64,000 nt of DNA. Origin: SHVO01 sp050250575 (lineage in GTDB: Bacteria; Pseudomonadota; Alphaproteobacteria; Rhodospirillales; Rhodospirillaceae). Under the pieces are notes generated by a model. It saw nothing but the letters and a program-made list of their open reading frames with translations. It made no database searches and was not told the origin of the DNA. Shown here piece by piece: positions 33,146-42,749 of this stretch; position 1 is the first letter of the stretch, and each line of letters starts with the position of its first letter. A program made the position numbers and the translations under genes. The stretch is from NCBI GenBank assembly GCA_050250575.1, contig JBFWOJ010000009.1:62001-126000 (forward strand), written 5' to 3'.

Positions 33146-34498
33146 ATGCGAACCCGTTCCTTCGCGGCTCTCTGCTCCTCGCTTGCGTTCCTCGCCGCCG
33201 CGCCGTCCCTCGCGGCCGACGCCGGCGCGCCGATCGCCACTCCGCCGGGCATCACCTTGCAGTTCCTGGGCAAGGCGCAGGGCTACAGCATGGATGCCGA
33301 GTCCGCATCGTTCCTCACGCGCCATCAAATCGCCTACGCCGATGCGCGCGGCATGACGCTGTACACGCGCAACGCCGATCCGCCTGGGAAGTCCGAGTGC
33401 ACCGGCGAATGTACGCAAACGTGGAAGCCGGCCCTGGTGCCGCCCGGCGCAAAACCCGTCGAGCGGTGGTCCACCGTCAAGCGCGCTGACGGTGCGCTCC
33501 AATGGGCGCTCAACGAAAAGCCGCTCTATACATATATAAAGGACGTCGATATCGGCGATCTCGCCGGCAACAGCCCGAAATGGCTGGCGCGCGGCCCGCA
33601 GTCCGGCCCCCGCGGCAGCTTCCGCGGCCCTATGCCTCCAGAGCTGCCCGTGCCGGATGGCTGGACCGCGGCGCTCATCTACCCCGCCACGGGCATCGAC
33701 GTGCCGAGCGGATTTTCCATCAAGGAAGTCCCCGATGCGCTCGGGCTGGTGCTGATGAACCACGAAGGCCGCACCCTCTACACCTTCCGCGGCAATCCCA
33801 ATCAGGATCTCACCGCCTGCCGCGCCTCGGACACCTGCGACGATTGGCAACCGCTGCTGGCGCCGCAGATCGCCAAGTCCGCCGGCGATTTCGGCTTTGT
33901 CTCGCGCGACGACGGCTTGCGCCAATGGACGTACAGAGGTCAGCCGCTCTACACCTTCGCCTCCGACCTCCCCGCCAGCAGCTACGCCAACGGCGTCGGC
34001 AAGGACCCCGCGTGGCAGCCTGCGTACATCCTCCGCTACTACTTGCCCGAGGGCGTGCAGGTGGCGAACTCCCTGCGGCTCGGCAAGACGCTCGCGACCG
34101 CCGCCGGCAAAACCCTCTATATCCGCGAGGCTTTCATCGTGCAGTCGGGCGGGGGCCACGGCACGCGGCGCGGAAACTCCTTCCGTCCCGCGGTCGGCCG
34201 CGACATCGGCCTCAACACCCTCTGTCAGCGCGAGTGCGAGAAATGGCATCCGTTCTTGGCGCCGGACGATGCGCTGCCGCAGGGCTACTGGAGCACGATC
34301 GCGCGCCCGGACGGCAAGAAGCAGTGGGTCTACAACGGTTATGCCCTATGGACCTATGACGGGGACTCCAAGCCCGGCGACATCAACGGCCAGGACTCCT
34401 TCGACCTCTTCCTGAGCGACAGCGTCCACACGCGGCTCGATATCGGCACCCAGTACGACGGACCCACCGCGCTCTACTGGACCATCACGCCGCCGTAG
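33146..34498 (+). CDS. COG4315 repeat protein (Yx[FWY]xxD motif), copy 1
   Basis: 450 residues from the ATG at 33146; signal peptide ending APSLAADA. It contains four-fold repeats of the Lipoprotein_15/COG4315 type: GMTLYTRNADPPGKSECTGE followed by PLYTYIKDVD; GRTLYTFRGNPN with PLYTFASDLP; GKTLYIREAFI; and ALWTYDGDS. Paired cysteines (CTGECTQTW, CRASDTCDDW, CQRECEKW) recur in each repeat and could form disulfides or bind metal. The predicted site is the periplasm or outer membrane. Function unproven; some family members are induced by metals or stress. Confidence 0.8.
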   Translation: MRTRSFAALCSSLAFLAAAPSLAADAGAPIATPPGITLQFLGKAQGYSMDAESASFLTRHQIAYADARGMTLYTRNADPPGKSECTGECTQTWKPALVPPGAKPVERWSTVKRADGALQWALNEKPLYTYIKDVDIGDLAGNSPKWLARGPQSGPRGSFRGPMPPELPVPDGWTAALIYPATGIDVPSGFSIKEVPDALGLVLMNHEGRTLYTFRGNPNQDLTACRASDTCDDWQPLLAPQIAKSAGDFGFVSRDDGLRQWTYRGQPLYTFASDLPASSYANGVGKDPAWQPAYILRYYLPEGVQVANSLRLGKTLATAAGKTLYIREAFIVQSGGGHGTRRGNSFRPAVGRDIGLNTLCQRECEKWHPFLAPDDALPQGYWSTIARPDGKKQWVYNGYALWTYDGDSKPGDINGQDSFDLFLSDSVHTRLDIGTQYDGPTALYWTITPP

Positions 34499-34795
34499 GC
34501 TACGCCTGCGCGGAGGCCGGGCCCGCCAACCACGGATAGTCCCGCGGGCGAGCGGCGTAGCGACGCCGGTCCTCACGCGCACCGCGGCGCCAACACCACC
34601 TCCCGTTTATCCGTGACAACACCGTAAGCGCTTTCGGCGACCTGTGCGGTCGCGGCGCGCGCGCGGCAACCAGGCCGCGGTGGAAACGCCGGGCTTCATC
34701 CGTCAACGTCCGCGCCGGCTCGGGGAACTTTTTCCTCACTCAGTGTTCAGTTGCGCCCATCTCGCGGTGCGCGTCATGCGCGCGCCGTCTTATTT

Positions 34796-36493
34796 ATGGA
34801 GCTTGAATTGACTCAACGTTTGCGTCTCGCGGCCCTCTCCACCACCTTTCTTGTCTGCGCCGCGGGAGCGGCGAACGCGGCCGACATCCTGGTCGGCCCC
34901 ACCCGCACCGTGAAATCCCTCGCCGCCGGCGTCGCTGCGGCGCGCGCAGGCGACCGCGTGTTGCTGGACGCGGGGACCTATCTCAACGACACCGCCATCG
35001 TGAACGTCCCGATCACGATCGAAGGGGCCGGCACAGGCGCAACCTTGTCGATCACGGCGCCGATTGGGAACGGCAAGGGCATCCTTGTCGTCAACGCCAA
35101 CCTCACGGTGCGCAACGTCACATTCCAGGGCGCGCAGGTGGTCGACAAGAACGGCGCCGGCATTCGCTTGCAGTCGGGCGCGGTCACCGTGATGAACAGC
35201 TCCTTCATCAACAATCAAAACGGCATTCTCACCAACCCCAATCCCGCCGCGACCCTCAACATCAACGGCTCGCGTTTCACCGGCAACGGCAACAACGACG
35301 GATATACGCACTCCATTTACTCGAACGAGATCGGTCAACTGACCATCTCGGGCACGACGTTCAGCGGACAGCGGCTCGGCCACAGCATCAAGAGCCGCGC
35401 CCTGAAGACGACGATTGTGCAGACCGTGATTGAGGACGGTGTCACCGGAACCAGCAGCTACGCGATCGATATGCCCAACGGCGGCGTGGCCGTGATCGAC
35501 GGGCTGACGGTGACGCAAGGAACCAAGACCACCAATCCGCACATCCTTGCCTATGGCGCCGAGGGCAATCTCAAGGCAACCAACAGCCTCACCGTGCGCA
35601 ATTCGAGCTTTACCAATCAGCTCTCCTCCGTATCGGCGACCGGCGTGTACAACTTCACGACGACGGTGAACGCGGCGCTTACCGGCAACACGTTCACCGG
35701 CGTTCCGGTGCCGCTGCGCGGGCCGGGCACCGTGACTGCGGCGCCCACGGCGTCCACACCGACCCCGACGACGACGGCGCCGAGCACTGCCACTGTCACC
35801 CTGCGGCAGGGAATGGTGTTCTCCACCGCTCAGGTCGAGGCGATTTCTTACCTGCGTTTCTATAACACCGGATCCACGGCGGGCACCGTGGTCGTCAACC
35901 TTTTCAACGCCGATACGGGTGCGAAGGTCGCCCAGTGGCAAAGCCCGACGATCGCCGTCAATGCAACGTTGCAAGTGCCGGTCGGCACGATCGAAGCGGC
36001 CGCGGGCAGCGTGCTCACCAAGCCGCAGTTCTACACGGTGAGCGTTGCGCCCGGCATCACCGGGACGTTCCAGCATATCGTCTACCGTAGCTCGCCGGGT
36101 TCCTTCTCGAATTTGAGCAGCTGCAACACAGGGGTGACGACGAATGCCGGAAAACTCGCCAATGTGCACAGCTCGGTGCTGGACGGCAGCTATCCCAGCT
36201 CGATCGTTCTTTATAATTCGGGAACTGCGGCGGCGAACGTGACTCTCGGCGTCTACGACGCGAAAACCGGAAACAAGCTCGGCACCGACACAACCTCCAA
36301 CATCCCGCCCGAAGGGCAGGTGACGCTCAACATGCCCCGGATCGAGGCCGAAGCGCGCATCACGCCGAGCACGGCGATGAAGGAATACACGGTGAAGCTG
36401 GAAAGCGCTTTCACCGGCACCGTTCAGCATATCGTCAACAACCAAGCGGCCGGAGTTCTGACCGACATGACCGCCGCCTGCCCGCTCAAGTAA
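34796..36493 (+). CDS. Secreted right-handed beta-helix protein
   Basis: 565 residues from the ATG at 34796; signal peptide ending AANAADI. Residues ~25-310 are parallel beta-helix repeats (TVKSLAAGVAAARAGDRVLL, VPITIEGAGTGATL, LTVRNVTFQGA, GAVTVMNSSFINNQNGI), as in pectate-lyase-like and NosD-like proteins. A Thr/Pro/Ala-rich linker (~320-345) leads to a C-terminal half with two related modules ending GTFQHIVYR and GTVQHIVNN. No catalytic residues of a known polysaccharide lyase are visible, so binding or surface display is as likely as catalysis. Followed by a strong terminator. The 297 bases before it hold no gene I can see. Confidence 0.75.
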   Translation: MELELTQRLRLAALSTTFLVCAAGAANAADILVGPTRTVKSLAAGVAAARAGDRVLLDAGTYLNDTAIVNVPITIEGAGTGATLSITAPIGNGKGILVVNANLTVRNVTFQGAQVVDKNGAGIRLQSGAVTVMNSSFINNQNGILTNPNPAATLNINGSRFTGNGNNDGYTHSIYSNEIGQLTISGTTFSGQRLGHSIKSRALKTTIVQTVIEDGVTGTSSYAIDMPNGGVAVIDGLTVTQGTKTTNPHILAYGAEGNLKATNSLTVRNSSFTNQLSSVSATGVYNFTTTVNAALTGNTFTGVPVPLRGPGTVTAAPTASTPTPTTTAPSTATVTLRQGMVFSTAQVEAISYLRFYNTGSTAGTVVVNLFNADTGAKVAQWQSPTIAVNATLQVPVGTIEAAAGSVLTKPQFYTVSVAPGITGTFQHIVYRSSPGSFSNLSSCNTGVTTNAGKLANVHSSVLDGSYPSSIVLYNSGTAAANVTLGVYDAKTGNKLGTDTTSNIPPEGQVTLNMPRIEAEARITPSTAMKEYTVKLESAFTGTVQHIVNNQAAGVLTDMTAACPLK

Positions 36494-36518
36494 CACCGGG
36501 CCCCTTCCAGACGATGAC

Positions 36519-36550
36519 AAAGGGACGCCGCCCCGCGGCGTCCCTTTTGT
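36519..36550 (+). terminator. Rho-independent terminator after the beta-helix gene
   Basis: Perfect 13-bp stem AAAGGGACGCCGC (36519-36531) / GCGGCGTCCCTTT (36535-36547), loop CCC, followed by TGTTTTGG. Closes the transcript 26 bases after the stop. Confidence 0.88.
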
Positions 36551-36733
36551 TTTGGATCAATCAGTTAGCAGCCGGCTCTGCGTACGGTCCCACGCACCGC
36601 GGCAGGCGCGGGCGCCCGGGCGCGACCCGCACCCGAGGGCGCCTATTCCGGGCGAATTCGTGTTTCGTATAGGATTTGCTCCCGCGTCGCGTATACTTTA
36701 CGGCGATTGGCCCGTACGAGGAGGAGAAGCGCC

Positions 36734-38062
36734 ATGGACTTTTCAAGACGTCGTGCCCTGAAAGGCATGGTCGGAGGCGGCGCCGTCACGGTCGGCCTGC
36801 CGCTCCTCAATGCGTTCCTGAATGGAAACGGCAATGCCTTTGCCGATGGAACGCCGATGCCGGTGCGTTTCGGCACCTGGTATTGGCATCTCGGGATGCA
36901 GCAAAAAATCTTCACGCCCGACAAGGTCGGCGCCGACTTCGACCTGAAGGAAGAGTCGCTTCCCTTCATGCCGATCAAGAAGCACATGAACCTGCTGACC
37001 AACTTCACCGCGTTCCGCGATGACTGTCCGCTCCTGTGCCACTCGTCGGGCTGGATCATCAGCCGTTCGGGCATCGCGCCGAAGGCCAACGGCGACAACC
37101 CCGGTGAAACGGTCGACATCACGGTCTCCAACCAGATCGGCCGTACCACACGCTTCAAGACTTTGACCGCCACCGCGACCGGCGACGTGCGCGACACGCA
37201 CTCGTACGAGAACCAGACCACCGAGACGGTGCCTGAGTTCTCGCCCATCGCGTTCTATGAGCGCGTGTTCGGGCCGGACTTCCAGGATCCGAACGCCAAG
37301 GACTTCAAGCCGAACCCGAAGATCATGGTGCGCAAGAGCGTGCTCTCGGGCGTCATGGACGACGTGAAGAAAATCAACGCGAGGATCGGCGCCGAGGACA
37401 AGGCGCGTCTCGATCAGTATTTCACCGGTCTGCGTCACCTCGAGCGGCAGTTCGACCAGCAGCTTACGAAGCCGACGCCGATTGCGTCCTGCGTGCAGCC
37501 GAAGAAGCTCGACAAGGAGACTTCGCCGGGCAACGAATCGTCGCTGATCACATCGCGCCACAAGCTGATGACCGACATCATGGTTATGGCCGTGGCCTGC
37601 GATCAGACGCGCGTCTTCAACATGAGCTACAGCGGCAGCAATACGACGAAGCCCGGTTACGAAAAGCCGCACCACACCTGTACGCACGAAGAGCGTCTCG
37701 ATCCGGAGCTGAACTATCAGGTCAACCATTCCTGGTTCACGCGCCGTTCGTTCGAAGCTTGGGCCTACTACGTCGACGCCTTCACCAAGATCAAGGAAGG
37801 CGACGGCACCTTGCTCGACAACGTCTTCATCATGGCCGACACCGATGTCGGCTATGCCCGTGTCCATTCGCTCGACGGCTTCACGGTCATGACCGCGGGC
37901 CGCGCCGGCGGCAAAGTAAAAACGGGCATCCACGTGGCGGGCAACGGTACCACCGTGTGCCGTCTCGGTTACACGGCGCTCAAGCTCATGGGATGCGACG
38001 TGAACACGTGGGGCACGAAGAGCAACGCCAACTCAAACCCGATCGGCGAAATTCTGGTTTGA
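36734..38062 (+). CDS. DUF1552 protein, Tat-exported, copy 2
   Basis: 442 residues from the ATG at 36734, preceded by AGGAGGAG. Twin-arginine signal MDFSRRRALKGMVGGGAVT. It aligns with the copy at 31783 throughout: TWYWHLGMQQKIF, KHMNLLTNF, FGPDFQDPNAKDF, RKSVLSGVMDDVKK, ADTDVGYARVHSLDGF and TAGRAGGKVKTG. Unlike copy 1 it has no DUF1592 partner gene directly upstream; it stands before a TonB-dependent receptor 125 bases downstream. A partnership with the distant DUF1592 protein, or with the receptor, is inferred from position only. Confidence 0.86.
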   Translation: MDFSRRRALKGMVGGGAVTVGLPLLNAFLNGNGNAFADGTPMPVRFGTWYWHLGMQQKIFTPDKVGADFDLKEESLPFMPIKKHMNLLTNFTAFRDDCPLLCHSSGWIISRSGIAPKANGDNPGETVDITVSNQIGRTTRFKTLTATATGDVRDTHSYENQTTETVPEFSPIAFYERVFGPDFQDPNAKDFKPNPKIMVRKSVLSGVMDDVKKINARIGAEDKARLDQYFTGLRHLERQFDQQLTKPTPIASCVQPKKLDKETSPGNESSLITSRHKLMTDIMVMAVACDQTRVFNMSYSGSNTTKPGYEKPHHTCTHEERLDPELNYQVNHSWFTRRSFEAWAYYVDAFTKIKEGDGTLLDNVFIMADTDVGYARVHSLDGFTVMTAGRAGGKVKTGIHVAGNGTTVCRLGYTALKLMGCDVNTWGTKSNANSNPIGEILV

Positions 38063-38187
38063 GGTTTCGAAACGCTTCCGGGATGAATTCGGCAACGCTC
38101 TCTCGGAATGCCGGCGCGCTCTCGCTTGGATTTGAGTAGCAGCTGCGGCGGGACTCCGTACGCCGTTCGCGTCTTGTTGGGGGAAAT

Positions 38188-41103
38188 ATGGTCATTCGCA
38201 AAGGCCGCGCGATCGCGCGTCACATCAGCGCTCTTTCTGTCACGACGGCTCTCGCCGGGTTTATGATCGCGCCGCAGGCGGCCCCCGCCGCGGAGGCCGT
38301 CGCGGCTTCCGAGCCCGTCGAAGAAGAGATCGTCGTCACCGGTTCGCGCATCATCCGCGAAGGTTACGAGGCGCCGACACCGGTCTCGGTGCTCGGCTCC
38401 GAAGAGCTGAGCAACATGGGGCTTCCCAACGTCGCCGACGCGGTCGCGCGCTTGCCCGCACTTCAAGGCAACACCGTCGGCCAAAGAACCGTGTCCACGA
38501 TCGGCGGCGGTACCGCGGGCATCAATCTCGCCAACCTCCGCAATCTCGGACAGTCCCGCACGCTGACGCTTCTCGACGGCAAGCGCATCGTCGGCTCGAA
38601 CCTCGGCGGTCTCGGCGGCGGTCTCATCGGCGGTGCAGTCGATCTCAACACCATGCCGAACAATCTCATCGCGCGCGTCGATGTCGTGACCGGCGGTGCC
38701 TCCGCGGTCTACGGATCCGATGCACTCGCCGGCGTACTCAACTTCATTCTCGACAAGGAATACACCGGGATCAAAGGCACGATTCAGGGCGGCGTCACCA
38801 CCTACGGCGACGGCTGGAACGAGAAGGTCGACCTCGCCGCGGGCACGTCCTTCGCCGGCGGGCGCGGGCATTTCCTGATCAGCGGCGAGCAGGCCTATAA
38901 CGCGCCGATCCACCACGCCTATTACCGCCAGAACGTGCGCGACAACACCTACAACTGGGTCCAGAACCCGGCTTACGGTACGGGTGCCGGACAAAGCACC
39001 TCCGTGCCTCAGTACCTCGCGCTGGACCAGGTGGGCCTGGCCACCGCGGCTCCCGGCGGCATCATCACCGCCGGACCATTGAAGGGCACTTACTTCCTCG
39101 AAGGCGGAACGCCGGCGCAGTTCAACTACGGTCCCATCATCAGCGCTCAGTACATGTCCGGGGGTGATTGGAAGTTCTCGCGCCTCAACGGCCAGCTTCC
39201 GCTGAACATCATGCTGGCGCGCGAAACGTTTTTCACGCGGCTCAGCTATGACATCTCCGACAACGTGACCGCCTTTGCCGAAGCCCAATGGTCGCACACG
39301 AAGTCCGAGAACTATCACGGCGTGCCGTACTTCCGCTTCGGCAACATCACCATCCGCGCCGACAACGCCTTCATTCCGCAAGCCGTGCGCGACCGCATGA
39401 CCGCGCTCAACCTCACCAGCTTCACCCTCGGCACCTGGAACGGCGACTTCGTCGATATGGGTGCGCTGAACCGCCGTATTTTCCGCCGCTATATGGCCGG
39501 TATCGAAGGCACCTTCGATGCGGCCGGCACTGACTGGAATTGGGATGCATCGTTTTCGCGCTCGACGACGCACATCTCGGCCCGCTCCACCAAGAACCCC
39601 AACGTGCCGCGCTATCTCGAAGCGGTGGACGCGGTGCGTGACCCGGCCAGCGGCAGGATCGTCTGCCGTGTTGCGCTCGGAAACCCGAACCATCCGTGCA
39701 AGCCGATCAACGTCATGGGGATCGGCGTTAACGATCCGACGGTCGGCGCTTATCCGTATTCGATCTTCAACGGATATTTGTTCACGCGCATGTCTTTGAA
39801 CACCTTCTCCGGCACGGTTACCGGCGAGCCGTTCGAGCTGTGGGCGGGCCCGGTGTCCATCGCGCTGAATGCCGAACACCGCAAGGAAGCCGCGACCGGC
39901 TTTTCCAGCGCCGAAGACTTGTTGCGGAACTTCTTTGCCGGCAACTATCAGCCGACCATCGGTTCATACACGGTGACGGAAGGTGCTTTCGAAACCGTGG
40001 TCCCGCTCGCGCGCGACGAAGATTGGGCCCGTTCGCTCGATGTGAATGCCGCGGTGCGTGCCACTGACTACAGCGCCTCGGGTTATGTCACGACGTGGAA
40101 GCTCGGCGCGACCTACAACCCGGTCGACGACATCACTTTCCGTGTCACCCGCTCCCGCGACATCCGTGCTCCGAACATCGGTGAATTGTTCTCCGGCGGT
40201 ACGACCGGCACTGGCACCGTGATCGACCGGTTTCGCAACGAGACCTACGCCATCCTGACCAACACCGTCGGCAATCCAAACCTGAAACCGGAGAAAGCCG
40301 ACACGACCGGCATCGGTGTCGTTCTGCAGCCGACGTTCCTGCCCGGCGTCGGCGCATCGGTCGACTACTATAACATCGACATCAAGGGCGCCGTCGCGAC
40401 GCTTGGATCGCAGCGTATCGTCGACCGGTGTCAGGCCGGAGACGCGGACGTCTGTACTTTGATCGTCCGCGGCGCGCCGCCGGCGACCGGCGGTCTCGGG
40501 CTCATCACGGTGATCAACAATCCCGGCCGGAACCTCGTCTCGCAACAGGCGCGCGGTATCGACTTCGAGGCCAGCTACAACATGCCGCTCTCGGCCATCG
40601 CCGATGATTGGGACGGCAATCTTCAGTTCCGTGGTCTTGCGACCAAGGTGCTTCGCCTTAACAGCGTTGACCTCGATGGCGTCCTTCAGCGCGGCGCGGG
40701 TGTGCTCGGTAACGTCGCGACCGGAGCTCCGCTCACGACCGGCGACTTCAAATATCTGGTGTCGGTCGGATACCTCGGCGAGTCGTTCGGCGGTACGATC
40801 ACGATGCGCGGCGAAGGTTCGGGCGTGTATCACCGCGAAGCGATCGTCTGTACGTCGGGCTGCCCGGTGTCGACCCCGAACGCGCCGACGTTCAGCATGA
40901 ACCATGTTGCGGCCAGGATGCAGTTCGATCTCAACCTGAACTACAAGTGGCTTGACGGAAGGGTGTCGACCTTCTTCGTGGTGGACAACCTGTTCAACGA
41001 GCCGCTGGCGCTGCGCTACGGCCAGATCAGCAACGGCTATTACGAAAACACCAATGCCGACGAAGGGCGCATGTTCCGGCTGGGCGTGCGCTTCGAACTG
41101 TAA
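38188..41103 (+). CDS. TonB-dependent outer-membrane receptor 1
   Basis: 971 residues. Signal peptide followed by a TonB box (EEEIVVTGSRI, ~45-55), a plug domain with the typical RVDVVTGGASAVYGSDALAG, and a long 22-strand barrel ending in an aromatic-free FEL. In the barrel: PFELWAGPVSIALNAEHRKE, SRDIRAPNIGELFSGG and NPNLKPEKADTTG are the conserved TonB-receptor barrel blocks. A CTSGCPVS cysteine pair lies near the C terminus. Substrate unknown; the four receptors here share these blocks and are paralogues. Active uptake would need inner-membrane TonB-ExbBD from elsewhere. Confidence 0.92.
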   Translation: MVIRKGRAIARHISALSVTTALAGFMIAPQAAPAAEAVAASEPVEEEIVVTGSRIIREGYEAPTPVSVLGSEELSNMGLPNVADAVARLPALQGNTVGQRTVSTIGGGTAGINLANLRNLGQSRTLTLLDGKRIVGSNLGGLGGGLIGGAVDLNTMPNNLIARVDVVTGGASAVYGSDALAGVLNFILDKEYTGIKGTIQGGVTTYGDGWNEKVDLAAGTSFAGGRGHFLISGEQAYNAPIHHAYYRQNVRDNTYNWVQNPAYGTGAGQSTSVPQYLALDQVGLATAAPGGIITAGPLKGTYFLEGGTPAQFNYGPIISAQYMSGGDWKFSRLNGQLPLNIMLARETFFTRLSYDISDNVTAFAEAQWSHTKSENYHGVPYFRFGNITIRADNAFIPQAVRDRMTALNLTSFTLGTWNGDFVDMGALNRRIFRRYMAGIEGTFDAAGTDWNWDASFSRSTTHISARSTKNPNVPRYLEAVDAVRDPASGRIVCRVALGNPNHPCKPINVMGIGVNDPTVGAYPYSIFNGYLFTRMSLNTFSGTVTGEPFELWAGPVSIALNAEHRKEAATGFSSAEDLLRNFFAGNYQPTIGSYTVTEGAFETVVPLARDEDWARSLDVNAAVRATDYSASGYVTTWKLGATYNPVDDITFRVTRSRDIRAPNIGELFSGGTTGTGTVIDRFRNETYAILTNTVGNPNLKPEKADTTGIGVVLQPTFLPGVGASVDYYNIDIKGAVATLGSQRIVDRCQAGDADVCTLIVRGAPPATGGLGLITVINNPGRNLVSQQARGIDFEASYNMPLSAIADDWDGNLQFRGLATKVLRLNSVDLDGVLQRGAGVLGNVATGAPLTTGDFKYLVSVGYLGESFGGTITMRGEGSGVYHREAIVCTSGCPVSTPNAPTFSMNHVAARMQFDLNLNYKWLDGRVSTFFVVDNLFNEPLALRYGQISNGYYENTNADEGRMFRLGVRFEL

Positions 41104-41130
41104 GAGAGGTCGGTTTTGTTGGATTTGCGT

Positions 41131-41163
41131 GGGCCAGGGCATCCGCCCTGGCCCTATTTCTTT
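41131..41163 (+). terminator. Rho-independent terminator after receptor 1
   Basis: 10-bp perfect stem GGGCCAGGGC (41131-41140) / GCCCTGGCCC (41145-41154), loop ATCC, followed by TATTTCTTT. Confidence 0.85.
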
Positions 41164-41238
41164 GCGTTTTGAATCCCCCCGGGCGTGAACGGCGTGTAGT
41201 CTGATCCCGCGGTATTCGTGTGAGGGGGGGGGATGGCC

Positions 41239-42738
41239 ATGGTCTTCGCGACGACACGCGCAGCAGCCGTTCTCGCTGCTGTATTCCTTGCGCTGCCTGC
41301 CTACGCCGCACAGGGCGGCCCCTTCGCCGCCACCGACCGCATCTTCGAAGAATTTCGGCTCGATGCCCATGCGCCGGGCCTTGTCTACGGCGTCGTCGAG
41401 AACGGCAAGCTTGTGCACGTCAAGGCCTTCGGCGTGCAGGACATCAAAAGCAAGCGTCCGGTGACGCCGGACTCGCTGTTCCGGATTGCCTCCATGACGA
41501 AGGCTTTCACCGCCCTTACGCTCGTGAAGCTTCGCGATGACGGCCTCATCCGTTTCGATGCCCTGGCCGAAGACTATGTCCCCGAGCTCAGGGGCTGGAG
41601 ATATCCAACCCTCGATTCCCCGCGCGTTCGCGTGCGCGACCTGCTCACGCATACCGGCGGTTTCGTCACCGACGATCCTTGGGGCGATCGGCAGACGCCC
41701 CTGCCCGAAGACGACTTCACCAGGCTCCTTGAGACCGGCGTACCTTTCACGCGCGCGCCCGGCATGGCCTACGAATATTCGAACTTCGGCTACGCGCTGC
41801 TCGGTCGCATTATTGCCAACGCCGGAAAGCGCCCTTATGCGGAGGCGGTGCAGTCGGCGCTTCTTACGCCGCTCGGCATGAGCGCGTCCGGTCTGATTGT
41901 CGCGAACGCGCCTCAGGAGATGCGTGCGCTCGGCTATCGGTGGGAGAACGACATGTGGATACCGGAGCCGGACCTTGGTCACGGCTCGTTCTCCTCCATC
42001 GGCGCCATGCAGGTCAGCGCCAACGACTATGCCAAGTGGGTTGCGTTCCTATTGTCGGCCTGGCCGCCCCGCGACGACCCGGACAACGGTCCCGTGAAAC
42101 GCGCCAGCGTGCGCGAGCTTGCGCAAGGCGTCGGTTTCGTTCGCGCCCGGCCCCGTCCAAGCCGGAGCGGCGGGCAGGGATGCCTTCAACCTGCCAGCTA
42201 CAGCATGGGTATGAACGTCACCGTCGACTGCGAGCTGGGTCTCAACCTGTCCCATGGCGGCGGCTATCCCGGCTACGGATCGCACATGCTCCTGTTTCCG
42301 GAGCGCGGCGTCGGCCTCTTCGTCTTCGCCAATCGCACGTACGCCGGTCCGACGGCGGCGATCTGGGATGCGGCAGTGGCGCTGCACGAGGCAGGACGGC
42401 TCGGCGAAACCGCGCCCCCGCCTCTCAGCGGCCATCTGGCCGGTGCTTATAAAGTGGCCGGCGAGGTCTACACGGCGGGAAATGTCAAAATCGCCGGCGC
42501 CTCGCTCGCCATGAATTTCCTCATGGATAAAGCCGCGGAGACCTGGGCGCGCGACCTGGCACGTTTGAAGGCGGGCGCCGGCGATTGCGACACGGGCGCC
42601 GCAGTCACGCCGACCGGCGCCTTGTCGGGAACCTTCAACTGGCGCTGTACGCACGGCCGCATCCGCGGAAGTATATTGTTGTCCCCCGACACGCCGCCGC
42701 GCATCCAGCGGCTGGACTTCGCCGTCGTCACACCGTGA
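41239..42738 (+). CDS. Secreted beta-lactamase-family serine hydrolase 1
   Basis: 499 residues from the second ATG (41239); a first ATG at 41233 touches a run of nine G and is less likely because the purine-rich tract needs spacing. Signal peptide ending ALPAYAA. Class C beta-lactamase/esterase motifs: SMTK (serine nucleophile in RIASMTKAFT), YSN (YEYSNFGYALLG) and HGG (LSHGGGYPGYGSH). Extra ~150 residues follow the catalytic domain, as in many peptidase S12/esterase EstB-like proteins. Likely substrates are esters, D-peptides or cyclic amides; not determinable here. 11 bases before a second homologue. Confidence 0.87.
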   Translation: MVFATTRAAAVLAAVFLALPAYAAQGGPFAATDRIFEEFRLDAHAPGLVYGVVENGKLVHVKAFGVQDIKSKRPVTPDSLFRIASMTKAFTALTLVKLRDDGLIRFDALAEDYVPELRGWRYPTLDSPRVRVRDLLTHTGGFVTDDPWGDRQTPLPEDDFTRLLETGVPFTRAPGMAYEYSNFGYALLGRIIANAGKRPYAEAVQSALLTPLGMSASGLIVANAPQEMRALGYRWENDMWIPEPDLGHGSFSSIGAMQVSANDYAKWVAFLLSAWPPRDDPDNGPVKRASVRELAQGVGFVRARPRPSRSGGQGCLQPASYSMGMNVTVDCELGLNLSHGGGYPGYGSHMLLFPERGVGLFVFANRTYAGPTAAIWDAAVALHEAGRLGETAPPPLSGHLAGAYKVAGEVYTAGNVKIAGASLAMNFLMDKAAETWARDLARLKAGAGDCDTGAAVTPTGALSGTFNWRCTHGRIRGSILLSPDTPPRIQRLDFAVVTP

Positions 42739-42749
42739 GGAGGAAAAAG

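Noticed and set aside
34499..34795. Small gene in the gap before the beta-helix gene
   Set aside because: Short frames are present on both strands but show no ribosome site, no homology I recognise and ordinary GC-rich composition.
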